From Streptomyces beigongshangae (GTDB lineage: Bacteria; Actinomycetota; Actinomycetes; Streptomycetales; Streptomycetaceae): DNA of 62,488 bases. The notes beneath the pieces are model-generated. The model was not told the origin of the DNA and made no database searches. It was given only the letters and a program-made list of their open reading frames with translations. A program made the translations under genes and the position numbers. Of this stretch, positions 30,173-39,059 are shown piece by piece; the stretch's first letter is position 1; each line of letters opens with the position of its first letter. The stretch covers positions 1 through 62,488 of the forward strand of contig NZ_JAHKJW010000048.1 in assembly GCF_019710745.1 (NCBI RefSeq), given 5' to 3'.

Positions 30173-30457
30173 GTGATCATCATTGCCGGGAAGCTGTGGG
30201 TGGACGCCGCCGACCGCGACGCGTATCTGGCCGGATGCTCGGAGGTCGTCGAGCGGGCCCGTGCCGCCGCGGGCTGCCTCGATTTCGCCCTGTCGGCCGA
30301 CTTGTCCGAGCCGGACCGGATCAACGTGTACGAGCGCTGGGAGACCGACGAGGCTCTCGCCCGCTTCCGTGAAGCGGGTCCGGACCCCCAGCAGGCGGCT
30401 CGCATCCGCGACGCGGAGGTGAGCAGGTACCGGATCTCCGGTGTCGAGTCCCCGTAG
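30173..30457 (+). CDS. Antibiotic-biosynthesis-monooxygenase-fold (ABM) protein
   Basis: 94-aa ABM/dimeric alpha-beta barrel protein: IIIAGKLWVD, CLDFALSADLSEPDRINVYERWETDEAL, FREAGPD. The family covers YgiN-like quinol monooxygenases and small cofactor-free oxygenases. GTG 30173 follows GAGGAGAACC. Monocistronic: a clear terminator follows. Function unknown beyond the fold. Confidence 0.85.
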   Translation: MIIIAGKLWVDAADRDAYLAGCSEVVERARAAAGCLDFALSADLSEPDRINVYERWETDEALARFREAGPDPQQAARIRDAEVSRYRISGVESP

Positions 30458-30488
30458 GTCGTACCCGCAGGCGGTACCCGCAGGCCAT

Positions 30489-30513
30489 GGCTCCGCCCGT
30501 CACGGGCGGAGCC
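30489..30513 (+). terminator. Terminator after the ABM gene
   Basis: GGCTCCGCCCG-TCA-CGGGCGGAGCC, a perfect 11-bp stem, begins 31 bases after the stop codon at 30457. Confidence 0.75.
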
Positions 30514-30580
30514 GGCTCCCGTTCCCACCGCCGGCGGCCCGCGCCGGGGCCCCGGTCCCTCGCGCCCGCCGTAAGGGATC

Positions 30581-30620
30581 CGTCAAGGACGGACGGGCCT
30601 GCGTATGGGAGGCGTCAACG
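30581..30620 (+). promoter_or_regulatory. Possible kdp control region with direct repeats
   Basis: CGTCAAGG (30581) and CGTCAACG (30613) are direct repeats 32 bp apart, about three helical turns, in the 236-base gap before the kdp operon. Response regulators such as KdpE bind direct repeats, but I cannot match these to a known KdpE site. Confidence 0.3.
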
Positions 30621-30693
30621 GCGCTCGTATTCAGCCAAAGAGGCGGTTTCCTTCAGTCGTCCGTCGGAACCGAACCTCATCTAGGAGCTCACG

Positions 30694-30777
30694 ATGGCCG
30701 ATCTGGCCTTCGTCGTCACCACGATCGCGGTCTTCGCGCTGGTGGCCCTCGTCGCCAAGGGGGTGACGAAGCTGTGA
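30694..30777 (+). CDS. 27-aa membrane micro-protein preceding kdpF
   Basis: ATG 30694 follows CTAGGAGCTCACG (AGGAG, 7 bases). The product MADLAFVVTTIAVFALVALV... is a single hydrophobic helix ending AKGVTKL. Its TGA overlaps the kdpF GTG (GTGA), so it is coupled to the kdp operon. It resembles KdpF in size and character and may be a second small Kdp-associated subunit. Confidence 0.7.
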   Translation: MADLAFVVTTIAVFALVALVAKGVTKL

Positions 30778-30863
30778 GCGTCGAAAACATCGTCGGCCTG
30801 CTCGTGGCCGTCGCCCTGCTGGGTTATCTCGTCCTCGCCCTGATCTTCCCGGAGAGGTTCTGA
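30774..30863 (+). CDS. kdpF: K+-transporting ATPase small subunit KdpF
   Basis: 29-aa single-helix peptide (MSVENIVGLLVAVALLGYLVLALIFPERF-type; the YLVLALIFPERF end is the KdpF signature). KdpF stabilises the KdpFABC complex in the membrane. GTG start overlaps the preceding stop; kdpA follows after 2 bases. Confidence 0.9.
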   Translation: MSVENIVGLLVAVALLGYLVLALIFPERF

Positions 30864-30865
30864 CC

Positions 30866-32560
30866 GTGACATCAGCGGCTACGGCGGCGGGCGACATAGG
30901 TCCCGTGCTCGCCGGCGTGCTCCAGTTCCTCGCCCTGGCGGCGGCGCTGGCTCTCGCTTACCGTCCCCTGGGCGACTACATGGCCCGGGTGTACTCCTCG
31001 GACAAGCATCTGCGCGTCGAGAGGTGGATCTACAAGGGCATCGGCGCCAACCCGAACACGCAGATGCGCTGGCCCGCGTACCTACGCGGCGTGCTCGCCT
31101 TCTCCGCGGTGAGCGTGCTCTTCCTGTACCTGCTCCAGCGGCTGCAGGGCGTCCTGCCCGGTTCGCTGGGCTTCTCCTCGATCGACCCGGACCAGGCGTT
31201 CAACACCGCGGCGTCCTTCGTCGCGAACACCAACTGGCAGTCGTACTACGGCGAACAGGCCATGGGCCACGTCGTGCAGACCGGCGGCCTCGCGGTGCAG
31301 AACTTCCTGTCGGCCGCGGTCGGTATCGCCGTCGCGGTGGCTCTCGTGCGGGGCTTCGCGCGCTCCCGCACCGGTGAACTCGGCAACTTCTGGGCCGACC
31401 TGGTGCGGGGCACCGTCCGCATCCTGCTGCCGATCTCGGTGCTCGCCGCGCTCGTGCTCGTCGCGTGCGGCGCCCTCCAGAACTTCTCCGGCATCCATGA
31501 GGTGGGCCAGTTCTCCGGCGGCTCGCAGCAGTGGAACGGCGGTGCGGTCGCCTCCCAGGAGGCCATCAAGGTGCTGGGCACCAACGGCGGCGGCTACTTC
31601 AACGCCAACTCCGCCCACCCCTTCGAGAACCCCAACGCGTTCTCGAACCTCTTCGAGATCTTCTTGATCCTGCTGATCCCGTTCTCGCTGACCCGCGCCT
31701 TCGGCCGCCTGGTCGGCAGCCTGCGGCAGGGGTACGCGATCCTCGCCACCATGGCCACCATCTGGGTGGGGTTCACGGCCCTGATGATGTGGACCGAGTT
31801 CGCCCACCACGGCCCGGCCTTCGAGGTCGCCGGCGGCGCGATGGAGGGCAAGGAGACCCGCTTCGGCGTCGCCGGCTCGTCGATCTTCGCGGTGGCGACG
31901 ACGCTGACCTCGACCGGCGCGGTGAACTCCTTCCACTCCTCGTTCACCGGACTCGGCGGCGGCATCACCATGCTGGGCATGCAACTGGGTGAGATCGCGC
32001 CCGGCGGCACCGGCTCCGGCCTCTACGGCATGCTGATCATGGCGGTCATCGCGGTGTTCATCGCCGGGCTGATGGTCGGCCGCACCCCCGAGTACCTGGG
32101 CAAGAAGATCGGCACCCGGGAAATCAAGTTCGCGGCCTGCTACATCCTCATCACCCCGGCGCTCGTACTCGTCTTCACCGCTGCCGCGCTGGCCCTGCCC
32201 ACGCCGGGCGACTCAATGACCAACAGCGGCGCGCACGGTTTCTCCGAGATCCTGTACGCCTATACGTCCGCCTCGAACAACAACGGTTCGGCCTTCGCGG
32301 GGCTGAACGCGGACACGCAGTGGTTCAACAGCACGCTGGGTCTCGCGATGCTGCTGGGCCGGTTCCTGCCCATGGTGTTCGTCCTGGCGCTGGCCGGCTC
32401 GCTCGCCGAGCAGAAGCCCGTGCCGGCCACCGCGGGCACCCTGCGCACCGAGAAACCCCTGTTCACGGGCCTGCTCGTGGGCGTGATCCTGATCATCACC
32501 GGTCTGACCTACTTCCCGGCGCTGGCGCTGGGCCCGCTGGCCGAGGGGCTGGCGTCATGA
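30866..32560 (+). CDS. kdpA: K+-transporting ATPase subunit KdpA
   Basis: 564-aa potassium-binding membrane subunit with about ten helices. Selectivity-filter-like loops are visible: ANTNWQSYYGE, GTNGGGYFNANSAHPFENP and TLTSTGAVN. KdpA belongs to the superfamily of K+ transporters and binds K+ from outside. The GTG start is close to kdpF; the stop overlaps kdpB (ATGA). Length is normal. Confidence 0.97.
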   Translation: MTSAATAAGDIGPVLAGVLQFLALAAALALAYRPLGDYMARVYSSDKHLRVERWIYKGIGANPNTQMRWPAYLRGVLAFSAVSVLFLYLLQRLQGVLPGSLGFSSIDPDQAFNTAASFVANTNWQSYYGEQAMGHVVQTGGLAVQNFLSAAVGIAVAVALVRGFARSRTGELGNFWADLVRGTVRILLPISVLAALVLVACGALQNFSGIHEVGQFSGGSQQWNGGAVASQEAIKVLGTNGGGYFNANSAHPFENPNAFSNLFEIFLILLIPFSLTRAFGRLVGSLRQGYAILATMATIWVGFTALMMWTEFAHHGPAFEVAGGAMEGKETRFGVAGSSIFAVATTLTSTGAVNSFHSSFTGLGGGITMLGMQLGEIAPGGTGSGLYGMLIMAVIAVFIAGLMVGRTPEYLGKKIGTREIKFAACYILITPALVLVFTAAALALPTPGDSMTNSGAHGFSEILYAYTSASNNNGSAFAGLNADTQWFNSTLGLAMLLGRFLPMVFVLALAGSLAEQKPVPATAGTLRTEKPLFTGLLVGVILIITGLTYFPALALGPLAEGLAS

Positions 32561-34692
32561 CCACCCGCACAGAGAAGCAAGAGGACGCCGTGTCCACGAC
32601 TACTCCCACCCGGGCTCCGCACAGCGACGTGCCCACGGGTCACAAGGACGAAAGCCGGGTCGGCGCCGGTCTCTTCGACCCGAAGCAGCTGGTCAAGTCG
32701 CTGCCGGACGCCTGCCGCAAGCTCGACCCGCGGGTGATGGTCAAGTCTCCCGTGATGTTCGTGGTGCTGGTCGGCTCGGTCCTGACGACCGTGTTCTCCT
32801 TCAGGGACCCGGGCGATTGGTTCGGCTGGGCCATCAGCGCCTGGCTCTGGCTGACCGTGGTCTTCGCCAACCTGGCCGAGGCGGTGGCGGAGGGCCGCGG
32901 CAAGGCGCAGGCGGACACCCTGCGCAAGGCCAAGACCGACACCGTCGCGCGCCGCCTGTCCAAGGACGGCACGTCCGAGGAGCCGGTGCCCGGTACCGAA
33001 CTGCGCGTCGGCGACCTCGTGGTCTGCGAGGCCGGTGACATCATCCCCGGCGACGGTGACGTCGTCGAGGGCGTCGCGTCCGTGGACGAGTCGGCCATCA
33101 CCGGTGAGTCGGCCCCCGTCATCCGTGAATCCGGCGGCGACCGCTCGGCCGTCACCGGCGGCACGAAGGTCCTCTCCGACCGGATCGTCGTCAAGATCAC
33201 GACGAAGCCGGGCGAGACCTTCATCGACCGAATGATCGCCCTGGTCGAGGGCGCCGCGCGGCAGAAGACGCCCAACGAGATCGCACTGAACATCCTGCTC
33301 GCCTCGCTGACGGTCGTCTTCCTCCTCGCCGTGGCCACGCTGCCGCCGTCCGCGCACTACGCGGGCACGCACCTCACCATGGTCGTGCTGGTGGCACTGC
33401 TCGTCTGCCTGATCCCGACCACGATCGGCGCACTGCTCTCCGCGATCGGCATCGCGGGCATGGACCGGCTGGTGCAGCGCAACGTCCTCGCGATGTCCGG
33501 CCGGGCGGTCGAGGCCGCCGGTGACGTGTCGACCCTCCTGCTCGACAAGACCGGCACCATCACCCTCGGCAACCGGCAGGCCGCCGATTTCGTACCGGTC
33601 AGCGGGACGGCGGAGGCCGAGCTGGCGGATGCCGCCCAGCTCTCCTCGCTGTCCGACGAGACGCCCGAGGGGCGCTCCGTCGTCGTCCTGGCGAAGGAGA
33701 AGTACGGGCTGCGTGAGCGCACCCGGGGCGAACTCTCCGGCGCCGGGTGGATCACCTTCACCGCCCAGACCCGTATGTCGGGAGTGGACGTCGACGGGCG
33801 CAGGATCCGCAAGGGCGCGGCCGGTTCGGTCATCGCCTGGGTGAAGGAGCGGGGAGGCACGGTCTCCGACGACGCCGGCACCCTCGCCGACCGGATCTCC
33901 GAGGCCGGCGGGACCCCGCTGCTCGTGGCGGTCGAGGACACCCTCGGCGCCCGGGTGCTGGGTGTCATCCACCTCAAGGACGTCGTCAAGGACGGGATGC
34001 GCGAGCGGTTCGACGAACTGCGCCGCATGGGCATCAGGACCGTCATGATCACCGGCGACAACCCGCTGACCGCCAAGGCCATCGCGGACGAAGCAGGCGT
34101 CGACGACTTCCTCGCGGAGGCCACTCCCGAGGACAAGATGGCGCTCATCAAGCGCGAACAGGCGGGCGGCAAGCTCGTCGCGATGACGGGCGACGGTACG
34201 AACGACGCTCCGGCGCTGGCCCAGGCGGATGTGGGGGTGGCCATGAACACGGGCACCTCGGCCGCCAAGGAGGCCGGGAACATGGTCGACCTCGACTCGA
34301 ACCCCACCAAGCTCATCGAGATCGTCGAGATCGGCAAACAGCTCCTGATCACCCGCGGTGCGCTGACGACGTTCTCCATCGCCAACGACGTCGCCAAGTA
34401 CTTCGCGATCATCCCGGCGCTGTTCGCGGCGGTCTACCCGGGCCTGGACGAGCTCAACGTCATGCAGCTGTCCTCGCCCGACTCCGCGATCCTCTCCGCG
34501 GTCATCTTCAACGCGCTGATCATCATCGCCCTGGTGCCGCTCGCCCTGCGGGGCGTGCGGTACCGACCGCTGAGCGCGGACAGGCTGCTGCGGCGCAACC
34601 TCGGCGTCTACGGCCTGGGCGGACTGGCCGCACCCTTCATCGGCATCAAGATCATCGACCTGCTCATCTCCCTCATCCCCGGGATCGGCTGA
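32557..34692 (+). CDS. kdpB: K+-transporting ATPase subunit KdpB (P1A-type ATPase)
   Basis: 711-aa P-type ATPase. Asp330 in LLLDKTGT is phosphorylated; TGES (~183-186) is the actuator motif and GDGTNDAPALAQADVG closes the P domain. KdpB powers K+ uptake by KdpA. The N-terminal ~30 residues are hydrophilic and variable. Part of the tightly overlapping kdpFABC operon. Confidence 0.97.
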   Translation: MTTRTEKQEDAVSTTTPTRAPHSDVPTGHKDESRVGAGLFDPKQLVKSLPDACRKLDPRVMVKSPVMFVVLVGSVLTTVFSFRDPGDWFGWAISAWLWLTVVFANLAEAVAEGRGKAQADTLRKAKTDTVARRLSKDGTSEEPVPGTELRVGDLVVCEAGDIIPGDGDVVEGVASVDESAITGESAPVIRESGGDRSAVTGGTKVLSDRIVVKITTKPGETFIDRMIALVEGAARQKTPNEIALNILLASLTVVFLLAVATLPPSAHYAGTHLTMVVLVALLVCLIPTTIGALLSAIGIAGMDRLVQRNVLAMSGRAVEAAGDVSTLLLDKTGTITLGNRQAADFVPVSGTAEAELADAAQLSSLSDETPEGRSVVVLAKEKYGLRERTRGELSGAGWITFTAQTRMSGVDVDGRRIRKGAAGSVIAWVKERGGTVSDDAGTLADRISEAGGTPLLVAVEDTLGARVLGVIHLKDVVKDGMRERFDELRRMGIRTVMITGDNPLTAKAIADEAGVDDFLAEATPEDKMALIKREQAGGKLVAMTGDGTNDAPALAQADVGVAMNTGTSAAKEAGNMVDLDSNPTKLIEIVEIGKQLLITRGALTTFSIANDVAKYFAIIPALFAAVYPGLDELNVMQLSSPDSAILSAVIFNALIIIALVPLALRGVRYRPLSADRLLRRNLGVYGLGGLAAPFIGIKIIDLLISLIPGIG

Positions 34693-34696
34693 CGCC

Positions 34697-35407
34697 ATGG
34701 ACAACTCCGTCACGAACACCGCCCGGTTGCTCTGGGCAGGCCTGCGCACCCTCCTCGTCCTGACGGCGGTGACGGGCGTCCTCTACCCACTGGCCGTCAC
34801 AGGCGTCGCCCAGGGGTTCTTCAACGACAAGGCGAACGGCTCCCGGATCAGGGTGGACGGCAGGGTCGTCGGCTCCTCGCTGATCGGCCAGGCGTACAAC
34901 CTGCCGCTCGAAGAGGGCCAGGAGACCCCGGAACCGGACCTGAGGTGGTTCCAGGGGCGCCCGCAGAACGGCCTGGGCACCAACAGCGTCAACACCCGGT
35001 ACGAGCTGATCCTGTCCGGCGCCACCAACCGCTCCGGTGACAACGGAGCCGTCGACGGCGCCTGCCCGAAGGACCCGGCGCAGGCGGAGGAGGCCACCCT
35101 CTGCCGGTGGGTCGTCGCCGCCAGGGCGGCCGTCGTCAAGGACAACTCGGTGAACGGCCACACCGTCGAGGAGGTGCCCGCCGACGCGGTCACCTCCTCC
35201 GGCTCCGGCCTCGACCCGCACATCTCACCGCAGTACGCCGGCATCCAGGTCCACCGGGTCGCCGAGCGGAACGGGCTGTCCGTCGACCAGGTCCAGGCAC
35301 TGGTCGACGGACACACCGAGGGCCGTGTGCTCGGCTTCGTCGGAGAGCCCAGGGTCAACGTCCTCGAACTCAACATCGCCCTCGGGCAACTCGTGACGAG
35401 GAGCTGA
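34697..35407 (+). CDS. kdpC: K+-transporting ATPase subunit KdpC
   Basis: 236-aa protein with one N-terminal membrane helix (LLVLTAVTGVLYPLAVTGVAQ) and an extracytoplasmic domain with QAYNLPLEE...RPQNGLGTNSVNTRYELILSGATNRS and SSGSGLDPHISPQYAGIQVHRVA, the conserved KdpC block. Slightly longer than enterobacterial KdpC (about 190). Starts 4 bases after kdpB. No sensor kinase/response regulator gene follows. Confidence 0.96.
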   Translation: MDNSVTNTARLLWAGLRTLLVLTAVTGVLYPLAVTGVAQGFFNDKANGSRIRVDGRVVGSSLIGQAYNLPLEEGQETPEPDLRWFQGRPQNGLGTNSVNTRYELILSGATNRSGDNGAVDGACPKDPAQAEEATLCRWVVAARAAVVKDNSVNGHTVEEVPADAVTSSGSGLDPHISPQYAGIQVHRVAERNGLSVDQVQALVDGHTEGRVLGFVGEPRVNVLELNIALGQLVTRS

Positions 35408-35480
35408 CGGCGTCACGTACACCGTGCGGGCGGCCCGGGTGCGGGTGCCCCGGGTGCCGGTGGTGGGTCACCAGGTGCTG

Positions 35481-36692
35481 TCAGTGGCCGGCGACGACAC
35501 CGGACAGCTCGTTGGTGCCTTCCGGCAGGGTCGCCGAGGTGGTCTTCTCACCCGTTTCCAGATCGATGGCGTGCAGGACCTTCTCACTGGGCTCCGAGAC
35601 GTACGCGGTGCCACCGCGGACGAAGAGGGTGGGGCGGGGCTGCTGCCAGTCCAGCGGCTCCTGCCACTTGCCCACGGCCGGGATCTTCTTCTCGACCTTG
35701 CCGCTGTTCTGGTCGATGACGTGGAGGGCGCCGTCGGTGCCCAGGACGAGCGCCTCGCCCTGCGGGCCGCGGCCCAGTGAGCGGAAGGAGTAGCTGGTGC
35801 CCAGGTCGACCAGGCGCAGCTTCTTCTTCTCGGTGTCGATGAGGGAGATGCGGGTGGGCCGCTCCAGCTCGGCCTCCTTGTCGGTCTTGTAGTCGCCCAG
35901 CAGGACCGGGGAGGTGTCGCTGCCGGCCTGGTTGCCGATGCGGCCGTAGTCGTCGGGGGCGTCTATCTTGGTGAACTTGCCGTCCTGGTAGATCAGGATG
36001 CCGTCCTCGCAGCCGACGGCGACGGCCTCGTTCTTCGCGGCCGCCTCGCCGTGCACCCCGGGGCACTTCTCGTTGCGCGTGATTTCCTTGTTGTCCTTGT
36101 CCAGCACCAGCGCGCCGGTCCGCTTCTCCTCGGTGCCGAGCGTGCTGAGGAGTTCGCCGTTGGCGAGTTCGATGGCCACGCCGTGGTGGGCCTCGGCGGA
36201 GGCGTAGGTGCGTCCTTGCGGCTTCTTGCCGCTGCTCAGGTCGGCGGGGTCGAAGACGTTGACCTCTCCGGTGCCGTCGGTGAAGAGCACCGTCTTTCCC
36301 GCGTGGCGCACGACGTGGCCGGGCTTGGCGCCCTTGTACTCGATGTCGGTGAGGTTCTGCCCGGTGGCGTCCAGGACACGGAAGCCGCTGTCCGTGGAGA
36401 GGACCACGTGGTCCTCGTCGCCCGCGGGGTTGACCCGGTTGAAGCCGGACATCTTGATGGTCCTGGTCACCTTCAGGCTCTCGCCGTCCAGGATGTACAG
36501 GCCGCCGTCGAAGGTGGCGACCAGCGGATTCTCGACCGCGGCGGCGGGTGCCGCGCTCGTGGTGCCCTCGGCCTCGGCCTTGGCGTCGGAGGAGGAAGAG
36601 GAGCCGTCCCCTCCGCAGGCGGTCAGGACCGTGGACACCGCCAGGGCCAGTGCGGTCCCGGTGAGGGCTCTGTCACGGGTCGTCTTGTTCAT
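35481..36692 (-). CDS. aztD: Zinc metallochaperone AztD (lipoprotein-like beta-propeller)
   Basis: 403-aa exported protein. The signal peptide has a lipobox ending TVLTAC (Cys26), followed by a Ser-rich linker and a beta-propeller-type repeat region (TFDGGLYILDGES, VVLSTDSGFRVLD). AztD hands zinc to the binding protein AztC; metal-binding His-containing segments such as GHVVRHAG, EAHHGVAI and the C-terminal VVAGH are visible, as is a Cys pair (KCPG...VGC). Last gene of the Zur-controlled azt operon, 87 bases after aztC. Confidence 0.9.
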   Translation of the reverse strand: MNKTTRDRALTGTALALAVSTVLTACGGDGSSSSSDAKAEAEGTTSAAPAAAVENPLVATFDGGLYILDGESLKVTRTIKMSGFNRVNPAGDEDHVVLSTDSGFRVLDATGQNLTDIEYKGAKPGHVVRHAGKTVLFTDGTGEVNVFDPADLSSGKKPQGRTYASAEAHHGVAIELANGELLSTLGTEEKRTGALVLDKDNKEITRNEKCPGVHGEAAAKNEAVAVGCEDGILIYQDGKFTKIDAPDDYGRIGNQAGSDTSPVLLGDYKTDKEAELERPTRISLIDTEKKKLRLVDLGTSYSFRSLGRGPQGEALVLGTDGALHVIDQNSGKVEKKIPAVGKWQEPLDWQQPRPTLFVRGGTAYVSEPSEKVLHAIDLETGEKTTSATLPEGTNELSGVVAGH

Positions 36693-36779
36693 CGGTGTGT
36701 TCCTTTCCGGGCCGCCCGGTGGCGGCAGTGGTGGGTGACGGTTGCGGTCCGTCGTCCGGTGTGTGGCAATGAGGGGGGA

Positions 36780-37757
36780 TCAGCCGGCGGTCAGGCCGTC
36801 GGTCATGGCGGTGGTGTTGGCGCGCATCATCCGCAGGTAGGTGTCGGCGCCGTCGCCCCTCGCCGTCAGCGACTCCGAGTAGAGCTCGACGACCCGCACC
36901 CGGTCGTCCAGTTCCGTGCGCAGGACCTCGGCGAGTTTCGTGGGCTGGGAGGAGTCGGCGAACACGGTGCGGACTCCGGCCTCGTCCATCGCCCTGGTGA
37001 GGGAGAGCAGGTCGGAGGAGCTGGGTGAGGCCAACGTGGTGCCGCTGGGGATCACAGCGCCTATCACCTCGAAGCCGAAGCGGTCGGCGAGGTAGCCGAA
37101 GACGTGGTGGTTGGTCACCAGGGAGCGCCTGTCCCCGGGAATCCGGTCGAAGGACTTCTGCATCCAGGAGGTCAGCTCGCCGAGCTGCTTCCCGTAGCGG
37201 TCGGCGTTGGCGCGTATCGCGCCGTCGTCCACGCCGTCGACGTGCTCGATCACCTGGTCCGCCATCAGGCCGGTGATCTTGCGCACCCGGTCGGGGTCGG
37301 TCCAGAAGTGCGGGTCGGGCTGCCCCTCCCCCTCCTCGGGGCCGCCGTCACCGGCGGTACGGAAGGTGAGCGGGTCGGCCGCCTCACCGGCGGCGAAGGT
37401 GGCGACGCCGGACTCGCGGGCGGCTTCCACGTGCCGCAGGACGTTCTCCTCCAGCCCCAGACCGTTGAAGACGACCAGGTCGGCGTTCTCCAGCCCGGCG
37501 GCCTGCACCGCCGACAACCCGAAGGAGTGCGGGTCGGCGTTGGGTTTCATCAGGACGGTGACGTCGGCTTCGTCACCGACGATCTCCCGGGTGATGTCGC
37601 CGAGGATGTTGGTCGTGACGACGATGCTGGGCCGGTCCTCACCGGTGGTGCAGGCGGAGGCCGCAGCAACCGTGAGGAGGGCGAGCAGGCCCATGCCCAG
37701 AGCGCGCAGCCGTGCCGCGGCCGTCCTCGCCCGCCGTTCCACCGCGGTCCGGCTCAT
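36780..37757 (-). CDS. aztC: Zinc ABC transporter substrate-binding lipoprotein AztC
   Basis: 325-aa cluster A-I (ZnuA/AztC-type) binding protein, with lipobox VAAASAC (Cys36). Likely Zn ligands lie in NADPHSFGLS, PDPHFWTDPD and NHHVFGYLADRFGFEVIG; there is no long His-rich loop as in ZnuA. Captures zinc outside the membrane and delivers it to AztB. Overlaps the preceding lipoprotein gene by ATGA. Confidence 0.92.
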   Translation of the reverse strand: MSRTAVERRARTAAARLRALGMGLLALLTVAAASACTTGEDRPSIVVTTNILGDITREIVGDEADVTVLMKPNADPHSFGLSAVQAAGLENADLVVFNGLGLEENVLRHVEAARESGVATFAAGEAADPLTFRTAGDGGPEEGEGQPDPHFWTDPDRVRKITGLMADQVIEHVDGVDDGAIRANADRYGKQLGELTSWMQKSFDRIPGDRRSLVTNHHVFGYLADRFGFEVIGAVIPSGTTLASPSSSDLLSLTRAMDEAGVRTVFADSSQPTKLAEVLRTELDDRVRVVELYSESLTARGDGADTYLRMMRANTTAMTDGLTAG

Positions 37758-39022
37758 CGGCCGGTCTCCGCCATGAGGACCGGCTCGATGTCCAGGTCGA
37801 AGGTGCGTGCGATGCGCAGGTCGTCGTTGTAGTCGATCTCGAACACCCTTTTGCCTTGGGGGTCGTTGACGTAGGCGCGGCTGCGATCGACCTCGATCAC
37901 CGGGGCACTGCCGTCGGTGCCGGCCGGCGCTTCACCGGTGAGGAGCCTCTTGGTGCGCGTGAGGTGCTCGCCGGTGGCGATGTCGTAGCCGTGGAGTGAG
38001 CCGTCCCTCTCCAGGACGAGCAGCGCGGCGCCCTCCCCCGCGGTGTTGGCGGCGACGACGGGTCCGGTGTCCACGCGGGTCCACACCCGGTCCGTGACGT
38101 CCAGGACCCATACGGCGTCGTTCCCGGCCGCCGCGGTGAGGGTGTCACTGCCGGGCCGCTGCCTGAAGGCGGTGGCCCGCTCCTCCGGCGGGACGTCCCC
38201 GTCGTAGGGGATGGCCTCGGCGGTGAAGACGCCGTCCTCGTGGCTGACGAGCAGGGCGCCGTCGGCGCAGCCCAGCACGACACCGCGCCGGGTGACGGCG
38301 TCGCCCCGCGGCTCGTCGCACTCCGCGTCCGGGGCGGCCACGCGCTCGCCCTTGCGGTCGAGCACGACGAGTTTCGTCGTGCCGCCCTCGTCCGCGAAGG
38401 CCAGCAGGTGCTCCTCGTACGGTATGACGGCGCCGGTGTAGGTGCCGGCCGGCGTCCGGGAGGACGCGATCTCGCCCTTCTCCAGCTTGCCGCGGTCGTA
38501 CAGGACGGTCCGCCCGTCGTCGGTCACCGCGGTCACGACGCGGTCGCTGCGCACCTGTGCCCGGTCACCCGCGGGAAGCTCGCCGACGTTCCGTATCGCC
38601 GCGCTGTAGTAGTGGACGTGGTCCCCGTGGTCCACCATCCAGGCGCCGCTGTCGAGGACGTGCGTGCCGCCGGGCGTGTGGAGGTAGCCGAACCTGCCGT
38701 CCGTGCCCAGCCGGACGGCACCCTCCGTCCGGGCGATCCTGTGTGTCTTGCCGGTGATGAGGTCGAGGACCCGGCTCCCACCGCTGCCGGGGTCGTTCAG
38801 GAGCAGGCGGGACTGCTGTTCGGCGGCCTCGCGTGCTCCCTCCACGTACCCGTGCGGAGCGGCGGACGAGGAAGTCGCGGCGGACCGGGAGTCGCCGGCG
38901 TTGCCCTTGCCCTTGTTGTCATCGTTGTCATCATTCATCTGCCCCGCGCAGCCCGTGGCGAGCAGAGTGGTGAGTACGAGTGCGGCCGAAGCCCACGAAG
39001 TAACGTTCCTGCGGACAGTCAT
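37754..39022 (-). CDS. AztD-like lipoprotein, second copy in the azt operon
   Basis: 422-aa exported protein with lipobox TLLATGC (Cys25) and an Asp/Asn/Lys-rich linker (NDDNDDNKGKGN). The body aligns by eye with AztD: LVVLDRKGERVAAPDAEC...VVLGCADGALLVSHEDGVFT against ALVLDKDNKEI...VAVGCEDGILIYQDGKFT, including the Cys pair. A cluster DHGDHVHYY is a good candidate zinc site. It lies between aztB and aztC, coupled to aztC. Possibly a second metallochaperone or a membrane-proximal relay; function inferred from homology and context. Confidence 0.75.
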   Translation of the reverse strand: MTVRRNVTSWASAALVLTTLLATGCAGQMNDDNDDNKGKGNAGDSRSAATSSSAAPHGYVEGAREAAEQQSRLLLNDPGSGGSRVLDLITGKTHRIARTEGAVRLGTDGRFGYLHTPGGTHVLDSGAWMVDHGDHVHYYSAAIRNVGELPAGDRAQVRSDRVVTAVTDDGRTVLYDRGKLEKGEIASSRTPAGTYTGAVIPYEEHLLAFADEGGTTKLVVLDRKGERVAAPDAECDEPRGDAVTRRGVVLGCADGALLVSHEDGVFTAEAIPYDGDVPPEERATAFRQRPGSDTLTAAAGNDAVWVLDVTDRVWTRVDTGPVVAANTAGEGAALLVLERDGSLHGYDIATGEHLTRTKRLLTGEAPAGTDGSAPVIEVDRSRAYVNDPQGKRVFEIDYNDDLRIARTFDLDIEPVLMAETGR

Positions 39023-39059
39023 GACGATCGGCTCAGATCTCTTTCGGTTGGCTTCGGGT

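Noticed and set aside
30458..30693. c-di-AMP (ydaO-type) riboswitch before kdp
   Set aside because: No matching conserved segments seen; only a terminator hairpin and short direct repeats.
32509..34749. 746-codon minus-strand frame opposite kdpB
   Set aside because: KdpB is unmistakable on the plus strand; the opposite frame has low-complexity Asp/Glu/Arg content.
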